64,000 bases of DNA from Sphingomonas chungangi (GTDB lineage: Bacteria > Pseudomonadota > Alphaproteobacteria > Sphingomonadales > Sphingomonadaceae). Positions 33,201 through 42,400 of the stretch are shown here, piece by piece. Location: positions 558,001-622,000 of the forward strand of contig NZ_JACEIB010000001.1 of the NCBI RefSeq assembly GCF_013778325.1. The letters run 5' to 3'. The translations under genes were made by a program, and so were the position numbers. The stretch's first letter is position 1; the number at the start of each line of letters is the position of its first letter. Under the pieces are notes generated by a model, which was not told where the DNA came from, ran no database searches, and worked only from the letters and a program-made list of their open reading frames with translations.

Positions 33201-35772
33201 GCCCTCGTCCTGTCGGACGGTGGCTGGGCTCCGATGTTGCCTTGGATCCCTTCGGCATCTGCCTGTCGGCAGTTGGTGGCAGGTTTTGCGCTTGCCCACG
33301 GATTCCGGGTCCACGGTGACGATCCGCTTTGCGAGGCGGCGATGGCATGGTTGCGTCATTCGACACGCTGCGATCCCGTAGATTTTCTTTTCGAGTGGTC
33401 GGGCTGGCTTCGCCGCTGGCGTCAGCCGCCTGCGTGCCGGTAAGGTTGGGTTGGGCGTCCACTTCGGCCAAGTCGGGATGCGAGGCCAATCCTTTGCGCG
33501 CTGCTGCTTCGGCGTTCGTGCCGGAACGCTTGGGATTCGGCCTGAATGTTTCCTCTATCTTGCGATCGAACGATTGTGCGCCATGGGAGGGTGGGGGCGT
33601 GATTATGTTGGCGACCGATCGATCGACCGCGCCCGTCGGGCGGGTCTGGGCCCGGTGACATTCGGCTAGACGTTCCTGAACAAGAGGTCGATGAATCAGA
33701 TCCTGAAACAGCGTTCGCACGGCTCGTGGCACGGCGTTGCCGAGCACAATACCGTCGTGCCCAAAGACGAACATGTTGGGGTCGGCGCCGTGTAAGTCGA
33801 GCCAGGCGCGTAGGCGCGCTTCGCGCACAGGTGTCCATTTGCTCGCATCGACCGCTGAATGCGACATTCCTGCCGAGCGGGTGGGGTCGCTCATGCGATA
33901 GCGATGAGCGGCACGCACTGAAGGGCGATCGATCAGCCGTTCGATCTCGGTCTCACAAACGCGGATCGCTCGTTCGAGCGCCACAGTGCGGCGCTTGCGC
34001 TCAACGGGCGAGGGGATCGCTCTTGCGATGTCGGCGAGGCGATCTTCGGCGGCTTGGCGCATGGCGATGCGCTCAGCCGAAGCCCTCTTCGTAATCCGGG
34101 CCTGATACCCTTTCGCATCCAGCGAACGCAGCACGGTATCTGCGCGAGACCGAGCCATGAGGACGCCGATTTCGAACTCCTCCAGTTCCTGGCGGCGGCG
34201 GTGAAGGATCTTTAGGCCGTCGATTGCAACCCTGATGGCGTCGAGGTCGAGCGGTCGATCCGATAAGGATTCGAGGGCGAGCTTCTTTAACCGACGATCG
34301 AGCGCCCTGTCGTCGTCGCGCCGCCGCTTCTCGACTGCCCTGAACAGGTCGTAGAAGACAGTATGGGCATTGGCGATGCCAGCTGCGGTGACGATGCCCT
34401 TCTCCTCGAGCGCAGACGCTCGGGTGCCGAGTTTTTTCGTCGGTGTCAGCGCGATGCCATTTTCCTTATAGGTGCCGACTACGTAGCGCGGAGATTCCGG
34501 AGCGCTTACTTCATTGAGGATGGCGACGAGCCGAGCACGTTCGGCCTTCATCAGCGCCTTGCCATAGCCGCGATGGTGCTGGCCATCTGCGCTGCGGGTC
34601 AACAACGCGACCTTGTTCTGCCGCAACGGGAAGTGCGTTCGACCCCAACGGTCCTTGGTGGCATAGGCGAAGTCCCAGCATCCATGCTCTTCCAGCCATC
34701 TGGCGGGGCGGTCATAGACGTCGGCATGCATATGCCAGTTGCGGTTCTGGTTGTGCGGATCGGGACGGTGGATCGCGCCAAGGACCATGCAGCCAAGCTC
34801 TTCGTAATGCTTGCAGAAGCGTTCAAGAACCTGGCGTCGCTGGTGTGGCGTAATATCCGCAGGCAACTCGGCAACGAATCGGGTCTGGACGCGGCCCGTT
34901 CGGCCCAGCTCGAACCGAAGCTGATTGGGCGGCAGGCCCTTGGCATCCCACTCGGCAAGCCGATCGAACGCCTGTTCGCAATCGACTGTCGCGACGCGGA
35001 CATCGAAGGGGCGGACCTCGGCCTTTCCCCTCCTTTTCGCTTCGTCCGCGACGCGCGCGATCTCGGTCTGGAGGCGGAGGTTCGCTTCGACGACCCAGGC
35101 GAGCGCATCGGGCTGTGCTGCGAGCGTCGCCCATTCGTCCGCATCTCTCGACGAGGTGATTAGCCAATTCTCGCGCGGCACGCGCTCATGATCTTCGGCA
35201 GCCTCGAACAGCGAGCGGATGCGGTCGCGGCCGCCCTCGATGTTCGTGTAGATGGCGGTTGCGTTCTCCTCCTGCCGCTCGGCCTCAGCGTCGATGAGGT
35301 CGCACGTGCCCAATGCGTCTGAGCGGACGAGATAGTCGACGTGCGCCGCCATCGAAACTGCGGCACCGTCCATGGCATAAACCGAATGCGCGCCGGCACG
35401 ACGGCGATCCGGATAGCGGGGGTGGGTGGCGCCGTCCCGTGATCGCGGGACGACGGCGCGGGTTACCCGCACCATGTCGAAGTGCGGCAAGCGCACGTCG
35501 CCGGTCTGTCTGGGCCTTGCCGACAGCGGACTGGGGCGCGATAGGTCGAAGCCTCGAGGTAGCAGCGATCGGTCGTAACCGATCTGCCGAGGACCACCGC
35601 TTCCACGACGACCCCGACGACCTGCCTGCGGAGGCGCGCTGCCTTGGTGTTCGAGGGCCCTGATGCGGACGACTCGGCCGAGGAAGTCGCGATCCTCCTG
35701 CGCCACCCGAGCGAGCAGGGCGCGCCACTGGTGCGCGTATTCCGGCTGCCGGTGGGTTTCGCTCTCGGCCAT
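33196..35772 (-). CDS. MobA/MobL-type relaxase
   Basis: The product is about 858 residues from ATG 35772; the upstream extension has non-coding composition. The central part has the HUH signature NRNWHMHADVYDRP with the HxH metal triad pair, preceded by VAELPADITPHQRRQVLERFCKHYEELGCM and followed by LRQNKVALLTRSADGQHHRGYGKALM. Residues near SVYAMDGAAVSMAAHVDYLVR may carry the active-site Tyr. The C-terminal third is charged, disordered and Pro-rich. Relaxases nick oriT for conjugative transfer. The absence of a mating-pair gene set means the element would be mobilised by another system. It lies next to the integrase. Confidence 0.8.
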   Translation of the reverse strand: MAESETHRQPEYAHQWRALLARVAQEDRDFLGRVVRIRALEHQGSAPPQAGRRGRRGSGGPRQIGYDRSLLPRGFDLSRPSPLSARPRQTGDVRLPHFDMVRVTRAVVPRSRDGATHPRYPDRRRAGAHSVYAMDGAAVSMAAHVDYLVRSDALGTCDLIDAEAERQEENATAIYTNIEGGRDRIRSLFEAAEDHERVPRENWLITSSRDADEWATLAAQPDALAWVVEANLRLQTEIARVADEAKRRGKAEVRPFDVRVATVDCEQAFDRLAEWDAKGLPPNQLRFELGRTGRVQTRFVAELPADITPHQRRQVLERFCKHYEELGCMVLGAIHRPDPHNQNRNWHMHADVYDRPARWLEEHGCWDFAYATKDRWGRTHFPLRQNKVALLTRSADGQHHRGYGKALMKAERARLVAILNEVSAPESPRYVVGTYKENGIALTPTKKLGTRASALEEKGIVTAAGIANAHTVFYDLFRAVEKRRRDDDRALDRRLKKLALESLSDRPLDLDAIRVAIDGLKILHRRRQELEEFEIGVLMARSRADTVLRSLDAKGYQARITKRASAERIAMRQAAEDRLADIARAIPSPVERKRRTVALERAIRVCETEIERLIDRPSVRAAHRYRMSDPTRSAGMSHSAVDASKWTPVREARLRAWLDLHGADPNMFVFGHDGIVLGNAVPRAVRTLFQDLIHRPLVQERLAECHRAQTRPTGAVDRSVANIITPPPSHGAQSFDRKIEETFRPNPKRSGTNAEAAARKGLASHPDLAEVDAQPNLTGTQAADASGEASPTTRKENLRDRSVSNDATMPSPPRKADRHRGPGIRGQAQNLPPTADRQMPKGSKATSEPSHRPTGRGR

Positions 35773-36108
35773 GCGACGATTGTCCGGCACGAACCATGAG
35801 CAGGCAAGGAGGGGGAAAAATATCGCTTCCGCAGGCGTCAGCCGAAGGACCGCCCGCGTTCCCCGAAGAGGGGAGAAGGGCCGCACCGGCTAATGGGCTT
35901 GCACATTAGCGCTGTTGCGCCTGAGAGGCCGCCTTCCGGACTCTCAGTATCCTATTGATGTGGTCGGTGTGTACGTCTCTCGGGCGAGACGGGACCGCCG
36001 CCGCTTGGCAGGCTCTGGATTTGTGGCCGGTCGCGGGACAGGCAATCTATGAATGGCCGTTTGGCGAGAGCGAGCATTCGGGATGAGATCGATCGGTGGA
36101 GGTGGGTT
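35773..36108. other. Intergenic region between relaxase and integrase genes, possible oriT
   Basis: The stretch has two inverted repeats: GCTAATG/CATTAGC at 35889-35910 (8-nt spacer) and CTGAGAG/CTCTCAG at 35921-35947 (13-nt spacer). Paired repeats just upstream of a relaxase gene are typical of an origin of transfer, so this is the best place for the element's oriT. No known nic consensus is evident. Confidence 0.45.
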
Positions 36109-38115
36109 TCACCTGCGTCGGCCACGGGGAGTTCCATGCCGCAGCCGTTCGGGCGGGCGGATGGTAACGGGGAACGTGGGAAGGATGTGCTCGGTCACCG
36201 GGGAAAGTAGCCGCAGCGCGTCGAGCTTGACCGACAGATCGGCTTCCTCGTCATAGGTGCGCTCGGTTTCGGTTTCGCCTTCATGCCCGAACAGGTCGCA
36301 GCGGACGCTGTCGGTCACCTTTCCTTTCAGCATCGAGGTGGCGAAGCCACGGAAGCTGTGCGTGTCCTTGTCCTTCCAGGCGCCACCGACGCGATGTCGC
36401 CACGAAGTGCCCTGCGGAAAGGCCCAGTCTCTCCATTTCCTGAAGACCGTTTTGTAGAACGTGCTGGCGAAGCTCCCCGCCTTCGGCGAATCCAATTCGG
36501 GGAACAGCATCGTGCAACCCGCCGCGCGAAGCTGTGCGACGTAATCGAGGAAGCCGAGCCGCACGAGTTCCGGATGGAACGGCAGTTTCCTGATCGATTG
36601 GACGTTTTTGAGCGCCCGATCCTCGGTATAGTCGATCAGGAAATACGGTATGTCATGTTCTTCATGCACATCAGACAGGGGCAGCCCGGCCAGTTCCGCG
36701 CTGCGACCGCCATAGAGCGGTAGCATCAGCGTCATCCAATACCAGGCATCGTGGACGAGGAAGTTTCCAGCTGACAGGCGTTCGTCGATGCCCGCTGCCC
36801 CCGACCAGATCGGGGCGGAGAGAAGGTGCGCGACCTCCTGCTTGTTCCAGTTGGCTCGTTTGTCGCGATCTCGCTTGCGCTCGCGTGCGGCCTTCTTCCC
36901 AAGGCCCGCGCGAGCCCGATCGAACAAGAGTTGCCTCGCTGGTCGATGTCCGTTCGTAGCTCCTTCCTCCCCGGCAGCGTGCTTGAGCACGGCGCTGATC
37001 CAAGTGAGGTGCTTGTTGATCGTCTGCTGCGAAATCCCGACATCGCCGACAGGCATGGTTTCTGCCCGCCTCAGGCTGGCGGCGATGCCGCCCGCTTGCT
37101 CCTCCGTCGTGCGTCCCCAGCGATTGGGTAGTTTCCGGCAAAGCGTGACGAAGCTCGTCACGTGATCCTGCACGAGGTCTTCGATGAAGGCTTTTTCACC
37201 GCATGCATAATCGAAGAGCATGAGCGCCGTCCTGGTCTGCTTGATCGATTCGGCCGACCAGGCGCCTGCCTGTTCGTAGGCGACAACGCATTCCTCGCAG
37301 GCATCGAGAAGCAGCTTCTTGGTCGCAGCCGGCACGGCCTGTTGTGGTAGCTCGTGCTCGGGCGGCGCAGTCGGTGTTGGCATGGGTGCCGATGCAGCCT
37401 CGACCATCGGCTCTGACTTCGTGCTCGCACGCTGTGGCTCGATTTGTTCGAAGGCGAAGGGCGTATTGTCGATCGTGGCCTCTTCGACCCATCGAGCGAT
37501 TTCTTCCCTGTTGTCGAGCGGGAGGCGTTTTGTCGCCTCGCGACAGGCGGCAGCCCGCGCCTCGAAGACGGTGCGCTTGATGCGTGCCACGTTGTCATGC
37601 GTATCGGCGATCCCGAACGCCTGCAGGTAGGTGTCGATCTGCTTGCGCGACACATGGCTGCCGTTCTGGTTGTCGAAGAGGAATTGCGCGACGGACATCG
37701 CCTTGTCGGGTGACCATCCCAGCTCGACGAGTCGTTCATGGTCATCGGGTGTCCAGCGCGCGTCGGGGCCGTTACTCGCCAGGAATTCCCAGGCTACGGC
37801 ATGGAGGGAGTTGGTGGTCGCGTGATCGGATGATGGCGCGGCGCTGCCCACTTGATCCTCAAGGATACGGCCCAGCTGCCACCGCATCGCGTCGCTGAAG
37901 ACCTGTTTGAGCTTGTCCGGCGACATACCGGTCCGTTCACCGTAGCTCATGCGTAACGTCTCGGCAGCCGCACCCAAGCGATCGGCGATGCTGCGAGCCC
38001 GGCTGTAGCTTCCAGTCGCCAGCGGGAAGGACATGGGCACGACTGTCCGTGCGACCGTGATCTTCCTGCGCCAGTAGTAAGTGCCGCCTCTAAGCTTAAG
38101 GTTCCGTGACCCCAT
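36109..38115 (-). CDS. Large site-specific tyrosine recombinase (integrase)
   Basis: The 668-residue protein has a long N-terminal DNA-binding region (LRGGTYYWRRKITV; SIADRLGAAAETLRM) and a C-terminal phage-integrase domain with the full catalytic set: Arg471 (GGRSAEL), His586 and Arg589 (HSFRGFAT), His611 (GHEGE) and nucleophile Tyr621 (RTYDEE). It starts 95 bp from the 18-bp repeat at 38210-38227, the usual layout of an integrase beside its attachment site. It should integrate and excise the element 15316-38227. Large integrases of this type are common in proteobacterial islands at tRNA genes. Confidence 0.93.
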   Translation of the reverse strand: MGSRNLKLRGGTYYWRRKITVARTVVPMSFPLATGSYSRARSIADRLGAAAETLRMSYGERTGMSPDKLKQVFSDAMRWQLGRILEDQVGSAAPSSDHATTNSLHAVAWEFLASNGPDARWTPDDHERLVELGWSPDKAMSVAQFLFDNQNGSHVSRKQIDTYLQAFGIADTHDNVARIKRTVFEARAAACREATKRLPLDNREEIARWVEEATIDNTPFAFEQIEPQRASTKSEPMVEAASAPMPTPTAPPEHELPQQAVPAATKKLLLDACEECVVAYEQAGAWSAESIKQTRTALMLFDYACGEKAFIEDLVQDHVTSFVTLCRKLPNRWGRTTEEQAGGIAASLRRAETMPVGDVGISQQTINKHLTWISAVLKHAAGEEGATNGHRPARQLLFDRARAGLGKKAARERKRDRDKRANWNKQEVAHLLSAPIWSGAAGIDERLSAGNFLVHDAWYWMTLMLPLYGGRSAELAGLPLSDVHEEHDIPYFLIDYTEDRALKNVQSIRKLPFHPELVRLGFLDYVAQLRAAGCTMLFPELDSPKAGSFASTFYKTVFRKWRDWAFPQGTSWRHRVGGAWKDKDTHSFRGFATSMLKGKVTDSVRCDLFGHEGETETERTYDEEADLSVKLDALRLLSPVTEHILPTFPVTIRPPERLRHGTPRGRRR

Positions 38116-38209
38116 TCGCCGCCCCGTTGCACAGCGATGGGAACAGTCGTGGGTACAACCGTTCCCGACCGCGTCGGTGGTGACGTGAAATCAGACACTT
38201 AGCAGCGTA

Positions 38210-38227
38210 TGGTCGGGGAGAGAGGAT
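38210..38227. repeat. Right copy of 18-bp direct repeat (putative attachment site)
   Basis: The copy is identical to that at 15316-15333, next to the integrase. On the reverse strand the sequence reads GGTTGCGAATCC before the CTCTCCCCGACCA end, close to a tRNA T-arm, but the T-stem does not pair and no tRNA body lies to the right. So the intact tRNA-Pro must be elsewhere, probably beyond this window. Confidence 0.72.
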
Positions 38228-38502
38228 TCGCAACCAATTCCCGAGACCACCAACACCATCCGCCAAAAACGGCAGAAATCTGAGCCTGCGCCGCGCTTGC
38301 CACGGCTGCATTAGGGGCGATGACACAGCGGACAGCACAATCGCAAGCACAATTGTGCTGTCGCGGACGTAGCGTCGAAGTCCGATCCGAGTTCGTGCGG
38401 GATCATACGGATCGACGAACAGCCAGGCCGCCGTCCGCGTTCACCACCCCGCGCCGCCGCCCCTCACGGATCGGTCGGTCGCGAACGTATCGACCGCATC
38501 GG
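38228..38502. other. Junction right of the attachment site
   Basis: No gene or strong signal is seen in this stretch outside the element boundary. It may be the left edge of a second accessory block. Confidence 0.35.
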
Positions 38503-38763
38503 CTACGCGGCCAATCTTTGGTCAGCATTGACGATCGGCAAAGGCGTGGTCTCGAAAAACGTGACCTGATCCTCCTCCAGGCGGATAAGCTGGTTCGGCA
38601 ACACCGGATGGTATTCTCCGGCACGAATTTGCCACAGCCGACGATCTAGCGGCCGATTTTCCCTGGCCAGCAGTGCCGTCGTTTCAATCACCTCCACGTC
38701 GATCGCGAGAGGCTGTCCGTCGATGTCGACGATGTGGCGCATTCCGATGTCCCAGTAGCTCAA
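38503..38763 (-). CDS. Hypothetical small protein (about 86 aa)
   Basis: I do not recognise this protein. It begins (TTG start behind GGGAG, or ATG at 38742) with MRHIVDIDGQPLAIDVEVIETTALLARENRPLDRRLWQIRAG and continues with LEEDQVTFFETTPLPIV. The segment looks like a small beta-rich protein. It runs divergently from hipBA with about 270 bp between. Confidence 0.4.
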   Translation of the reverse strand: MSYWDIGMRHIVDIDGQPLAIDVEVIETTALLARENRPLDRRLWQIRAGEYHPVLPNQLIRLEEDQVTFFETTPLPIVNADQRLAA

Positions 38764-38978
38764 GTCCGAACTCCCTTTCTTCGGTGAAAGGACATCCGCA
38801 CGCGTGGACGTTAGAACCTGTCACTCTCATGCTCGCGAAGAAGACAGAGCGTGTTCACGAGCGCCATCTCGGGCACCGTGGCCGTACTGATGGAATTGCC
38901 CGACGTCGCGGTCCACCTCCAGCTCTATCTAGGACGGCTGCTCGCACCAAACCTCCGGCGCCGGTAATTGCGTTTTGT

Positions 38979-39024
38979 GCATCAAATATAAGGCATATAG
39001 ATTTTAATGATCGATATTTGATGC
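38979..39024 (+). promoter_or_regulatory. hipBA promoter and operator
   Basis: An 11-bp perfect inverted repeat, GCATCAAATAT (38979-38989) and ATATTTGATGC (39014-39024), with a 24-bp AT-rich spacer, lies 13 bp before the hipB-like start. HipB-type antitoxins repress their own operon by binding such paired half-sites. Confidence 0.65.
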
Positions 39025-39037
39025 TATACGGCTACCT

Positions 39038-39361
39038 ATGGCACAACCGTCACGATACGCTGCCGATGCGCTCCGCCTCATGGCCGACACGATCCGTAGT
39101 GCTCGTACCGAGCAGCGTATCGCGCAGATCGACCTTGCCGAGCGAGCCGGCATATCCCGCTCGCTACTCGCCAGGATCGAGCGCGGCGATCCGGGCTGTG
39201 CGATAGGATCCGTATTCGAGGTAGCGGCGATCCTTCGGATTCCGCTGTTCGGTCTTGAGGAGCGCGATCTCGCGCGCGAGGCTGATCGGGTCGCGGATCG
39301 GCTTGCGCTGTTGCCGTCGGCGGTGCGCCAGCGCCGGACGCCCGTGGACGACGATTTCTGA
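39038..39361 (+). CDS. hipB: HipB-like XRE-family antitoxin
   Basis: The 107-residue protein has a classical XRE helix-turn-helix (RSARTEQRIAQIDLAERAGISRSLLARIERGD) and a C-terminal tail that in HipB proteins contacts the toxin. It overlaps the hipA-like start by one base, as expected of a toxin-antitoxin operon. It should bind the inverted repeat upstream and neutralise HipA. Confidence 0.88.
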   Translation: MAQPSRYAADALRLMADTIRSARTEQRIAQIDLAERAGISRSLLARIERGDPGCAIGSVFEVAAILRIPLFGLEERDLAREADRVADRLALLPSAVRQRRTPVDDDF

Positions 39362-40635
39362 TGGCGGATCAGGCCTACGTCTGGGTCTGGCTGCCGGGTC
39401 AGGCTGGGCCGGTGGTGGCGGGCCGCGTCTTTCGGGACGGTCCCCGCCTGTCCTTCAACTATGGCCGCAGCTATCTGGAGCGCCCCGACGCGATCGCGCT
39501 CTATCTGCCGGAATTGCCGCTGGAAGCGGGAGCGATCGCGCCACTGCCGGGTCTTTCGATCCCCAGTGCGCTGCGCGACGCTGCTCCCGATGCGTGGGGG
39601 CGGCGGGTCATTCTCAACCGTCTCCTCGGACGGCAGGCGCGCGATGGCGACGTCGATCGCATCGACGAGATCACCTATCTGCTGGAATCGGGTTCGGATC
39701 GCACCGGCGCCCTCGATTTCCAGGCGTCCGCCACCGACTATGTGGCCCGCGCCGCCGACGGAGCCACGCTGGATGAGCTGATCCAGTCCGCCGAGCGGGT
39801 CGAGGCGGGTGTGCCGCTGACACCTGAGCTCGACCGCGCGCTCCATCACGGGAGCTCGCTGGGCGGCGCGCGTCCCAAGGCGCTGATCACCGATGGCGCC
39901 AGGAAATATGTCGCCAAATTCCCGGCCTCCGGCGACGTCCAGAATGTCGTGAAGGCGGAGTTCGTCGCCATGCGACTTGCGGCGGAAGTCGGGCTCGACG
40001 TCGCTCCCGTGACCCTCGTGCGGGCGCACGGCAAAGACGTACTGCTCGTCGAGCGCTTCGATCGGGAGGCGATTCCGGGAGGCTGGGCGCGCCGGGCGAT
40101 GATCTCCGCGCTGACCATGCTCGAACTCGACGAGATGATGGCGCGCTATGCCAGCTATGAGACGCTGGCCGAGATCATCCGCCATCGCTTCGCCGAGCCG
40201 AAGGCGATGTTGCGGGAGCTGTTCGGCCGGCTGGTGTTCAACATCCTGTGCGGCAACACGGACGATCATGCGCGCAACCACGCCGCCTTCTGGGATGGCC
40301 GGTCGCTTACGCTCACGCCGGCCTATGACATCTGCCCCCAGGCGCGCGCCGGCGGCGAGGCGAGCCAGGCGATGCTGATCCGCGGGGAGAGTCGGGACAG
40401 CCGCATTGCCGTTTGCATCGCGGCGGCGCCGATATTCCTGCTCGATGCGCAGAGCGCGAATGCGATCGTCGATCACCAGATTCAGGTGATCACGGCACGC
40501 TACGACGCCGTATGTGCGGAAGGCAGCCAGTCGGTCGTTGACCGCGATCTGATGCGCGGACGCCAGTTCCTGAACGCTTACGCCCTCGAAGGCTATGCAG
40601 GCTCGGTGCCCGCATGGGGGGCTATACAGACATGA
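39361..40635 (+). CDS. hipA: HipA-like Ser/Thr kinase toxin
   Basis: The 424-residue protein has the HipA N-terminal segment (RLSFNYGRSYLERPDAIALYLPELPLE), the glycine loop SSLGGARPKALI, the ATP-Lys segment KYVAKFP, the catalytic segment GNTDDHARNHAAF and the metal motif LTPAYDICP. Escherichia coli HipA phosphorylates glutamyl-tRNA synthetase and slows growth; related kinases hit other targets. The key residues are intact, so it is probably active. It could add abortive defence or stabilise this accessory block. Confidence 0.92.
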   Translation: MADQAYVWVWLPGQAGPVVAGRVFRDGPRLSFNYGRSYLERPDAIALYLPELPLEAGAIAPLPGLSIPSALRDAAPDAWGRRVILNRLLGRQARDGDVDRIDEITYLLESGSDRTGALDFQASATDYVARAADGATLDELIQSAERVEAGVPLTPELDRALHHGSSLGGARPKALITDGARKYVAKFPASGDVQNVVKAEFVAMRLAAEVGLDVAPVTLVRAHGKDVLLVERFDREAIPGGWARRAMISALTMLELDEMMARYASYETLAEIIRHRFAEPKAMLRELFGRLVFNILCGNTDDHARNHAAFWDGRSLTLTPAYDICPQARAGGEASQAMLIRGESRDSRIAVCIAAAPIFLLDAQSANAIVDHQIQVITARYDAVCAEGSQSVVDRDLMRGRQFLNAYALEGYAGSVPAWGAIQT

Positions 40636-40653
40636 TTTCCATTTCTGTCTGTA
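40625..40653. terminator. Inverted repeat overlapping the hipA stop
   Basis: TACAGACA (40625-40632) and TGTCTGTA (40646-40653) with a 13-nt spacer surround the hipA stop codon. It could be a weak terminator or a protein-binding site. The stem is AT-balanced with no T-tract. Confidence 0.4.
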
Positions 40654-40833
40654 CAAAGCGGCAACGATATCGCCGCCGCTGAACCTGACAGACTGGGCCA
40701 CGATCCTGGTCGTCGCCGTCGGCGGCTCATCCCGACTTCGCCACATCCATGCAGCAAGCAACCTCGTCTTGAGGAAGGGGAAGCAGGCTGACGCAGTGGG
40801 CGGAAAAAGCCTTGAGTCCAAAGGGATCAGCGG

Positions 40834-41862
40834 ATGACGAATACGAGCGAGTTGCTCACGGCTGCCCAGATGCAGCGAATGATAGACCGTGTTGCCGACG
40901 GGATTCGGGCCATCGGGCACCCGGATATCAAGGTGCCGAACACATCCTCCTTCTGTGTTGAACGAGATCGCTTCAACCGCGCGCCCGGCCTCATCGTTTC
41001 CATCGACGTGGGCGATTTCGTGCTCCCCCTTGCCGTTGGCGGATCGCGGTTCAGGAACTGCCAAGATGCCGAGTTGGACGCCGCGGCCGACGAAATCGTG
41101 CAGCGTGCGGCCGAACTGGCCCGGATGAAGGATCGCTGGGCGCGCAGGTTCGCGGCGACCAGGGAAGTATTGGAGGCCAAGGTCGCCCGCGACGGTCTGG
41201 GCATGGAGGTTCGCGGGCTGTGGCCGATGTCGAAGCGCGTGAACGATTCCCTGATCGATGCCGACGCGGAAATGGAAGCCGACATCATCATGCTGGACGA
41301 CGCGCTGCGTCCATACACACGACGTCTCCACGCATGGAGCGGCCGCAAATTCCAGGGCCAGATCAACGGCTACGTACCGGAGCAGAAGCGCCGGCTTCGG
41401 GCACTGGAACGCCTTCGGGAACGTGGTGCCGTGCTCGAAATCGATGGTATCGCGAAAGGAGCCATCGTGACGGCCCAGCGCGATGTGAACGAGGTGGCCG
41501 TGGCGTTGGTCGCAAACTGCGACGAGGATACGGGTCAGGGTGGCTTCGTCACTCTCGGAAGCGGGCAGGCCGACGGTGCGGCAGTGTGCCTGCGAGATGG
41601 CCGGATTCTCGCCTCGGTCAGTATGCCAAGTGTCGGCCGCCTTTATGGAACCGAATTGGTGCTGGATCAGGCGATCCCGGAAACGGTCGTCTCCGCGCTG
41701 ATCGGAGAGCCTGCGACAAAGCTGATCGATCATCCCGCACTGCGAGGAACTGCCGTGATCGCTGCAGCGAACGTGGTTCGCGGAACTCGTACCGATGTAA
41801 AATTGCGGACGGATCGCCACGATATTCAACATGTCGAATGTGAAGCGGACAGAGAGATGTAA
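40834..41862 (+). CDS. Hypothetical protein (342 aa)
   Basis: I do not recognise this protein. It has an N-terminal domain with PGLIVSIDVGDFVLPLAVGGSRF, a helical, charged middle with AADEIVQRAAELARMKDRWARRFAATREVLEAK and a long coiled region, then a C-terminal beta-rich part (VALVANCDEDTGQGGFVTLG). It lies 199 bp downstream of hipA on the same strand and ahead of the DISARM-like operon, with a non-coding gap of about 540 bp to drmD. Function unknown; the neighbourhood suggests accessory or defence-linked DNA. Confidence 0.6.
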   Translation: MTNTSELLTAAQMQRMIDRVADGIRAIGHPDIKVPNTSSFCVERDRFNRAPGLIVSIDVGDFVLPLAVGGSRFRNCQDAELDAAADEIVQRAAELARMKDRWARRFAATREVLEAKVARDGLGMEVRGLWPMSKRVNDSLIDADAEMEADIIMLDDALRPYTRRLHAWSGRKFQGQINGYVPEQKRRLRALERLRERGAVLEIDGIAKGAIVTAQRDVNEVAVALVANCDEDTGQGGFVTLGSGQADGAAVCLRDGRILASVSMPSVGRLYGTELVLDQAIPETVVSALIGEPATKLIDHPALRGTAVIAAANVVRGTRTDVKLRTDRHDIQHVECEADREM

Positions 41863-42315
41863 GCCTGACGGGCGTGCTTGTTACGCCCCCGCAGCCGCGC
41901 CGGGCCGCAAAGATTTCGGCCAACACGCGCTATCCCAAGCCGTTCAAGGTCGAAATTGTCTTGCCCAAAAGCCGTCGTTCGTTCAACTTGTCCATCAGGC
42001 GAGAGCGATTGACTGCTTTTGAGATAGTCTGGACGTTCGCTTGCGATGTGTCGAACGGTAGCTCATGCCAGAAGCCGACATTGAAACGTTCGCCCGTCGG
42101 TATTCCAAACATACAGAAACTGGGCCGATAGCGGTGTGGCGGCTTTCAAGGACTAGGGTCAAAAGCGCCATTCATTAGCTGGCTGGTGATCGACAAAGCG
42201 ACATTCGGCGCGCCTTCCACCGCTTCTCAGCTCCAAAACGCTCGTTCATTCGGCTAGCGTCGTCAGCGAGCGCTGGTTATGACCGCGAGCGATAAGCGCT
42301 CCTGTCAACCGCATA
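41863..42315. other. Gene-poor gap upstream of the DISARM-like operon
   Basis: Only short unconvincing ORFs are present. The last part becomes AT-rich, leading to the tandem repeats described next. The DISARM promoter is probably here. Confidence 0.4.
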
Positions 42316-42345
42316 TGGATCTTATATTTGTGGATCTTATATTTG
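42316..42345 (+). promoter_or_regulatory. Two tandem 15-bp direct repeats before drmD
   Basis: TGGATCTTATATTTG occurs twice back to back (42316-42330 and 42331-42345), 55 bp before the drmD start. The AT-rich repeats could be binding sites for a regulator that controls the DISARM-like operon; the XRE-ImmA protein in the operon is one candidate. Confidence 0.5.
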
Positions 42346-42400
42346 CCGATGCTGAATTTGCTCAACCGCGTCGATATCGAGACCAGGAAGGGATGGCGGC

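Noticed and set aside
39004-41832. 942-residue reverse-strand ORF across hipBA and the 342-residue gene
   Set aside because: It spans three well-supported forward genes and their gap, with no family motif. It is an antisense artefact of high GC.
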